The notes under the pieces: generated by a model
What the model saw: only the letters and a program-made list of their open reading frames with translations
What the model was told of the DNA's origin: nothing
Database searches by the model: none
Program-made: the position numbers and the translations under genes
Shown here: in pieces, positions 57,300 through 64,000 of the stretch
How the letters are laid out: each line of letters starts with the position of its first letter
Numbering within the stretch: position 1 is the first letter of the stretch
Assembly (NCBI GenBank): GCA_015501075.1
Contig: JADNYJ010000005.1
Span: 1 to 64,000, forward strand
Source: Gymnopilus junonius
Lineage: Eukaryota; Basidiomycota; Agaricomycetes; Agaricales; Galerinaceae
Direction: 5' to 3'
Length of the DNA: 64,000 bases

Positions 57300-59190
57300 G
57301 TTCCATTAACACGCATTGATCAGACCTTGAGCTTAACTAGTAGAAAATATATGGCAATTTAGTTAGGCAGAGATCATACAAGCAACAAGAACACATGGAT
57401 ACATACATACTTCGCAGTTGAAGGGCAGCGGCAGTAACTACGAGTTTGAAAGACAGATTTACAACTAGCTGTCCCGATACAGTAAACTTTTGCGTGCTTG
57501 GTTATGGATGGTTTTGGGTTTGCTTCCAAGTCGAAGGAGCATCCGCTCAGGTTTCACTTTCACATACAATATTTACGTCTGTGGCGGCTGATGGAAGGGA
57601 AGGAGACACGAGTGTGATTGCTCGCCATACGCTGTGCGCGCCGCTTGAACGGTGCAAATGGTCAGGGTGTTTGTGCTATTGGAAGCTAGAGAGGAGAGTG
57701 TCGGTCAGCAATTGGTCTTGGAAGAAAGAGAAAAGAAAAGAGATACGCGGAAAGAAACGAGACAATACTTGAACAATGCAGAGAAGAATAAGAAAAAAGA
57801 TGACCAAGATAGGGAGCAACTGGAAAGGGTCAAAGACCATAGATTGGAGACAATAAGGATAAAAGCAAAGAACATCCAAAAAGGGAAAGACACTCACCGG
57901 GACGTGAAAGAGGGCTTTTCATTAAGTAAACGACTCGCCTGACAAACATTTGGGCACTACAATAGGCCAAGGTAAGAGAGGAGTTGTAGACGTTGTGGAG
58001 ATAGAATCGTCATTCGTGATAGCCCACTTGCACCTGCGGCTGAGGAAGTTGTGAAGCTGAAGCTGTAAAAGAACTCGTCCGTCTTCATCCTCAACTCTCT
58101 TCCTTTCTCCCCTTATCGTTCGTACTGATGGGCTCACAAATCGAACCCCGCCAAGGAAATCACATCGGCAAGCTGGAATGCCACCAGGAGGTTATAAAAC
58201 ACCTGGTATATGTGTAGGTATCTGACCAGATATGCAGTAAGTACGAAAGGCGAATTGAGCGAAGAATCTTACCATGGATAACAATGGGAGTGAGTTTGAG
58301 TCGGAGAAGTCGGTATTGCGGAGGAAGTCAATGATGAATACGGAGCTGAGGCTATTGCTGGTTTGGATGAGGTCGCTACTGCTGTTGAGACGGTCTCGAC
58401 GGTAGCAGCTACGCCAACTGCCATGATGACAACCGCAGTGGCGGCAGTACGCGACTACTTTACATCCCAAGGAGAAATTTTCATCGAGGTCGTCTTCGAA
58501 GTAGATTAGTCCGACTTCAATAAAAGAAGAACGATAACATATGGGTCGTACCTGGCGAGAAATACCTGCTAAACCAGTACCCCAAAGCCAAAGAAGATTG
58601 CTAAAAAGTACGGGAAATCCGCCGGGTAGTCGTATGCTCTGAATTGAGCCCACAAAACGCGGCAAACGCAGCTCCTTCTAAGGCGGTCAATCAAGGGCCA
58701 GGAGCCAGGAAAGACTCTACTGGAGAGAGCGCGAAGAAACCACGAAAGTGGAAGCGGCCATATGAATTTCGACCGCTGGACAGTGGAGCAGAATAAAGGA
58801 GAGTCGTTTTTCTTTGCCGGCAGTGGCATCGCCACGTGATTGCTTTTCAAAGGACGATAATATTTTGTCTAAAAATCAGTAAAATACGGGTTCTGGCTCG
58901 TCTGATCTTCCAGGTATGTAGAATAAGTAATCGGCCTGGAATTATGCTGTTGGAAGTGTAGAATGTTGATAATTTCCTAAGGATTTAAATACCGGTGAAA
59001 CCAATGTGCCACCCAGTTCCACATTCGAATAGAAATTCTGAAATCAGTCCACAGGAAACAACCAGCTAGAAAAGAGCAAACTTTTCTGTCAGAGCCACCT
59101 AATTAAGAAAGAGCAGAAATACGAACTCGTCTACATCAATCGGCAACTAAGAATAAATGAGCATAAGCTGAAAGCCGACAAGAAGTGTCA
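57300..59190. other. Right-arm counterpart of 26,335-28,180
   Basis: Contains an open frame on the plus strand (57,446-57,772, no ATG at its start) including CLCYWKLERRVSVSNWSWKK, and a charged frame ending KRLA at 57,942; indels against the left arm change both. On the plus strand at 58,320-58,510 an Ala/Glu/Val-rich frame runs to a TAG, while the left arm has an earlier TAA. No gene model supported. Confidence 0.4.
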
Positions 59191-59199
59191 GTCAAGGAG

Positions 59200-61471
59200 A
59201 TACCGGAATAAAACTTCAGAGCATTCCCATGGAAAATGCGAAACCGACCGTCTTTCTTCGCCCTTCCTTCAAGTTGAAAGAGCCAACCCCTGCCTAGTAA
59301 AAAGATCGACGAAGGGTAGGTCGATATTCATATTCTTCCCCGCCACGTCGTTCTCACGTGTCGAAAATCGAGGATAAATAATAAATAAATGTTCAGTGTT
59401 GCACCGAACTCTGTCCAACTCCAGGTTCCTGTTCTCGCTTCTCTCCCTACACATCGGTGGCGGCGGGTGACATAGTTTGAGTAGGAGATAAAGCAGGTCT
59501 GAAGGTCTTTGTGAGCGTCATTGAAGCATGTGAGTTGATATTATATTTCTTAATCAGCAGAGCGCTTTGAATCGTTCTGTTCTTCCTTCACAGGGATTTC
59601 CTTGATCTTTTGGTGGCTCACGACGAGGAGGATGGAGTAGTCTTGGTGCTCTTGGCGGCTCAAGGCCATTGGAACAAATGTCCTTGCCTTCGATGCTTTT
59701 TGAGTTGATGCAGGTACTGGGTTCGCCGAGGACAATTTATTTCCTTCCTCAGGCATCGTTGGTGATTGCGGGTGATCTGGAGAGGTTGTTTATGAGATAC
59801 CTTGCCACAGCAGAGAAGATAGCGGAGACAAACCTTGTTGATCTCCACTGAGTTGCGTGGTTGGTACAGGAGAAGATGGGACTGGATCTCCTGCAGTTCT
59901 CTCTCGCTGTACTAAGGAAAATCTGCACTCCTGGCTCGCTGTGCACTCTCAGACGACTTCCAGGACCTTTGAGCAGGACAGACAACTGAAATTAGGAGGA
60001 TGCCCCATTGTGCAGTTGATCGGGCTGCGCTTTGCGCGACCTATTCGAATGATGGGTTTTTGCTAAAGAGGTTTTATCTGAGATATCCGGCAATAGGAGA
60101 AATACAATGGGAGCCAACCCAGAAAGCTGCCAGAGACCTGTTCATTTTCAATGTCTGGTGGGCAAGCAATGGCCAAGCGCTCACCCTCTGCCCACCATGT
60201 TGACGTTTCTGCTTGAGTAGGATTCTGGAAACTTCCTGGACTAGACGTCTATGCAAGTGGGGCTTCGGGTGATCTTCCTCCTCCGATGTCTCTTCACTTA
60301 GTAACTTCTCGCGACCTACTGCTTGAATGCTACGGAACTTCAGACTCGAAATGGAAGGGATATAACCTGATCACTTGCCTCTGACTTTTGTTTCTAATTT
60401 TCTGGTTAGCTCAATGAAAGTTTTCTTGGAGTCATTGCCAGTCCAGGCTTGGTCATATATCATGTTTTCAGGACATTTATCCCTTCCATTATCAAGTCGT
60501 TGCGTACCGCTGCTTCTTGACACCTGGCCAGCGTCTAACTGACCGCCTGGAAGTATAGTGACATTGATATGGAAGTCTACAACAAAGGCCAAATGTATGG
60601 TGGAAGTCGATGAGCTTCATGTGGATAGCGTGGCAGTGGCACATGTGCGCACTGTGACTGGTAAACATTTTGGGGCCTAGCAAAGCCTGGAGGAGGTGAC
60701 AACGGAAGGGGGAAAGCTGGTATTGGCCCCTTCATAGATGTGCTCGAAGACCTATCCGACTGCACTGTAGTGTAGGTGGAATGGGGCGCGGGTCGGAAGT
60801 GGGAAAAAGCAGGCCCATGCATTGGAGCCAACTGGGGGAGAAGGTTCCTGTACGCGAAAGCCGCTGAGGTCTGCAGCTTGACTGGCATGAAGATCGAATG
60901 CCCTAAAAATGATGGGTGTGGGGGTGAAGTTGATAAATGTAGTCGAATTGAAAGACGCTTGTAGATTGTAGCTGGAGGCATGATTTGAATGAGCAGTGAA
61001 ATTGTGCCATTTGGATAGAGACAATGCTGGACGTTATGGTCCCAAGGGCCATATTCTAAGTGATGCGCTGAACGAATATCCGTTTCTGTGGCCTCCCCTT
61101 TATCCTCCTGTGCGAAAGGGCCGACGCCTGTGCGATATGACTAACTTCAATCAGCCTCTTCTATATTTTGCGTATTATCTTTCTGCGCGAAGTTTTCGAG
61201 TCGAGGTCTGCAAAGATTGAACCATTAGGTATTAAGGAAATTGTAAACTGAAGGTAAGTCACGGTCAAGTTTGAACGTACACATAATCGATGTCCCCATT
61301 CAACAACAGGAGAAAATATCCCATCGACTCTGAGAGATTTTGGTATTTGAGCGGCGAAGGGTTGAAAGGGATGGGGTGAACAGTATTCAATACTGCGGAT
61401 GTTCTCGATGTAGGAGAAATGGGACGTGTTTGGGTACGCGAACAATCAAGCGCATTGAATGGGGGGCACAA
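59200..61471 (-). pseudogene. Diverged orphan-family relative, member H (right arm)
   Basis: Inverse counterpart of member G. The Pro-rich frame is open here (60,981-60,577; AFPLPLSPPPGFARPQNVYQ), unlike in G. The following exons keep MIYDQAWTGNDSKKTFIELT and the same GC-type donor near 60,373, EEEDHPKPHLHRRLVQEV (60,290-60,230), and PEEGNKLSSANPVPAST from about 59,756, but a TAA replaces the splice donor after KRSAD (59,550). The last exon and 3' signature follow near 59,440-59,340. Members G and H carry different lesions. Confidence 0.5.
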
Positions 61472-61474
61472 TTC

Positions 61475-63160
61475 TCAGGCTCAAATACGAACACCACCCT
61501 TCGAGGATCTATGGGCTCTCTGTATTCTATTGACCCTGGAGTGCACACCGAGGCATTGGAATATTATAAAGGATGGCCGTCCAATTCAGCTGCTAGGTAA
61601 ATATAACAACATTGTGATCCAATAAATTTCTATAGAACGGGAGCTCAGACTACTCTTCACTTCAACCCCTCAACTTCGATATATCATATTCTGCCGGAAA
61701 CATGTCTGTGGATTCCGAGGATTTTGTCGACTTATTCGTCAATCGATACACACATACCAACTGTGCGCAGCTGCTTCAGTATTGAAGCCCGAGGTCGAGT
61801 AAGGATATTATCATTCGTGGTGAGTAAATTCAACAAAACTCAGGACATGAACTAATCCACAACCGCGATAAAGGCTACCAACGTCCTCTTCGAGAATACC
61901 TTTAAAGACGGCGTCGCTTGCACGTTGTCTAATACCCTACGATTACACTTCGCAAAACGCAGCTCTTCGCACTTCAAGCGCGATAATCGATTAGCGAAAA
62001 GGTCGCGAACAGCGCCAGTCATCCAATCTTTGAAGTTAATACTCCAACTCCATGTTGAAGAAAAAGAAAGAAGTAATACGACCGCTCGTGTCGACCTCTT
62101 TCTCCATAAGACATTGGACATATCGCATTGCAGTCTTCAGCCTCGTTCTTCGTGGACGACATTTCTCTGTAATTGGTCACCAGTCACCTGTGTACGGGTA
62201 GGCCGAGGAACGGTCAGGAGAGATGACTGCTCCTGGGCCACGATCATCTCGCTCGCAATCAGACAGTCAATCCCTACGTAAGAGAAATCTTAACAACTAA
62301 TATCACGATAACAGACTCGAAAGAAAGAGCAAACAAAACAAGAAAACTTACAACTCTTGTCGTGTCGAACATCGCTGGTAGGCTAGCACCATCTGCGCCA
62401 TTTGAGCTAGAACTCGGACTTTCGCCTATGTATATTCACCTCAACTCGAGGAAAAGGGGCATTCTCCATCGATAAATAGAGAAAATGGTAGATGTTGGGG
62501 ATCTTTCATTCCCTGTGACTCTCCTTGGTCGTGGAGCAGGTTGACTCGAGAAAGGGCTCCCTAGAGACATGCAAGATATAACTGACATGCAATGCAGCTT
62601 AGGAGTTGAACAAGGCGAACAGCGTTGAATTGACCGAGTAAAGTAGAGGTGCCCGTACTCGTACTTGCATACGCGGTGGCAAGTGCGGAGCCTGAGGAAA
62701 AGGAATGGGAAAGGAAAGAGAGGAGAGATATCGGATAGAATGTTGAGGTCATTTCCTTCAATCGACTGAGAGGTAATTGTATGGTGAAGAGTGAGTGTCG
62801 TCGACGTTTGAATGACAGGCGCGCAGGGGAGCATGTGTGACCCGTCAATGCGTCAACTGTGACACTTATTACGTCGTACAATTCAACGTCCCGAGTTCGA
62901 CTACCTGTGGTAACATATACTGTGCTTGTGGGTTCGTGTGGCTAATCTTAAACATTTCCAACACTGACATACTGGACACATCGTTTACGCACGGAATTGC
63001 TAGAAGTTCAAATGATAAATACAATGAAATAAACAAGAAATTTACAAGAAATGAATAAATAAAACCGAGAAAGTCTTCGACAAGGAACGGAAATACTAAG
63101 CGAATTGACAGAAAATAGAGAGGAAGCACTGGGGATAGGACTCTAGGATGGTCTCCCGTG
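61475..63160. other. Right-arm counterpart of 21,830-23,930
   Basis: Non-genic duplicated sequence. A frame on the plus strand at 61,925-62,281 (RVDLFLHKTLDISHC, CVRVGRGTVRRDDCSWA) corresponds to one on the left-arm minus strand, but their N-terminal parts differ because the left arm has extra sequence. No domain recognised. Confidence 0.4.
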
Positions 63161-63164
63161 AGTA

Positions 63165-64000
63165 TCATCCGTAAAAGAAATGAGCAATAATGTAAAATTC
63201 AACCCTAAAACTCGAGAGAAATTCGGGATATTCAAGAAAAAAATGACAATTAGAGCACATGAAAAGTCCGAGAACCTGCCATTTTCTCGCAACGACTTCG
63301 CAAGAAGAACAACCGGAAAGATGGAGGAAAGCAATGTCGAAGTTCCTCCATGCCACAACGTTCCCACGTTCGGGACAGTGAGGATCGATTAGCAGTTGTC
63401 TGAGGATTATGGTGAACTCCATCCATACCCTCACGGCTATCTTTCTTACATGTCTTCGGCGGTTCACGGTACAGGCAGAACATGTGAAAAGGAACAGGTC
63501 TGGAGATGAGAGGGTTCTAATGAGTGTCATTTAACCCCAGTGTGAGTCATTGAATTCCTGAAATCTGCTCACCGTATTCACGTCATCTCCGTCACGGACA
63601 GTCCACAGAGCTCAGTTATTGAGGTCAGAGGAAGTGGCGATAACCGTTTCTGAAGATCATTATGAGTGTTATTCGAGTAAGTGAGGTTTGATTCAATCAC
63701 AAACCTTGCCCTGTACACGTCTTCATTTGCTATCCTTGAACGTTGCAGCCTGGCCACCCCACCAGAAGACGTTGACCATTGTGCAAGATGTGCTGGATGC
63801 ATTGTGGACTCGCCATATGCTTCCTGCTTTCGCTTGGGCATTGCGAGGTATCTTGGTGAGCTGTTAGAAGCTGTCGGTTTTGGAGGAGATTGCTTGGCTA
63901 AAGAGACCTTTTAAGATATCTCTCGTTGCAAAGGAAGGTGACGAGAACGAACCTGGATAGGCCATAGAGCCTCCTGGGCATAAAAGTACAGGCTCAGGAG
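63165..64000 (-). pseudogene. Orphan gene family, copy F (3' part, runs off the window)
   Basis: Minus-strand partner of copy E. Visible: end of exon 4 (PGGSMAYPG at the window edge), intron GTTCGT...TTTTAG, exon 5 from about 63,900 (AKQSPPKPTASN, then PKRKQEAYGEST), a frame to 63,578, and the Cys-containing last exon (PPKTCKKDSREGMDG, about 63,465). Unlike E, exon 5 has no single-base deletion, but a 7-bp insertion near 63,628 changes the frame that in C ends LPQ-stop. The N-terminal exons lie beyond the window. Confidence 0.6.

Larger units (their letters stand above)
55705..64000 (-). repeat. Right arm of the large inverted duplication (runs off the window)
   Basis: Inverse counterpart of 20,974-29,790. 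The inner end is the breakpoint at about 55,705 inside the methyltransferase stop region; the outer end is beyond 64,000. It is about 500 bp shorter over the shared stretch, largely because of one segment missing near 62,005. Confidence 0.9.

Noticed and set aside
1..64000. CRISPR array, LTR retrotransposon or rRNA genes
   Set aside because: No regularly spaced repeats, no reverse transcriptase or integrase sequence, no rRNA-like conserved blocks seen on either strand.

Overview
The window looks like nuclear DNA of a mushroom-forming basidiomycete (Agaricomycetes). Genes on both strands are cut by many short GT-AG introns of about 45-60 nt. The families present (F-box/leucine-rich proteins, DUF6698, a Plavaka-like transposase, FtsJ-like methyltransferases, APH-type kinase relatives, a monocarboxylate-type MFS transporter) are typical of that group. 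All family names come from reading the protein sequence, not from a search. The region is accessory and repeat-rich: well over half is duplicated, transposon-derived or decaying sequence.

Layout. 1-12.5 kb: two head-to-head pairs (A-/B+ and C-/D+) of an unrecognised gene family, separated by a stretch with a fragment of a class III aminotransferase. 12.5-19 kb: an F-box-like gene (15.3-16.9 kb) among sequence I cannot assign. 19.7-29.8 kb: left arm of a large inverted duplication, with family copy E, a diverged family member G and an intact FtsJ-like methyltransferase gene. 29.8-55.7 kb: the spacer between the arms. It holds a second methyltransferase copy with an in-frame stop, an APH-like pseudogene, an apparently complete MFS transporter gene, a large SAM-domain/coiled-coil/membrane protein gene with several apparent frameshifts, a second APH-like pseudogene, a probable two-gene transposon of about 8.5 kb (decayed Plavaka-like transposase plus a divergent DUF6698 gene) with a 616-bp hAT-type MITE inside the transposase gene, and an F-box-like gene. 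55.4-64 kb: right arm of the inverted duplication in the opposite direction (methyltransferase pseudogene, family copies H and F), running off the window end.

Function. The only single-copy genes with a plausible intact product are the MFS transporter, the F-box-like gene at 52.9 kb, the DUF6698 gene and perhaps the SAM-domain gene. The 390-aa family member at 2.1-3.6 kb and the methyltransferase at 28.6-29.8 kb are the intact members of otherwise decaying multicopy families. I see no metabolic cluster; what ties the window together is duplication, inversion and transposition.
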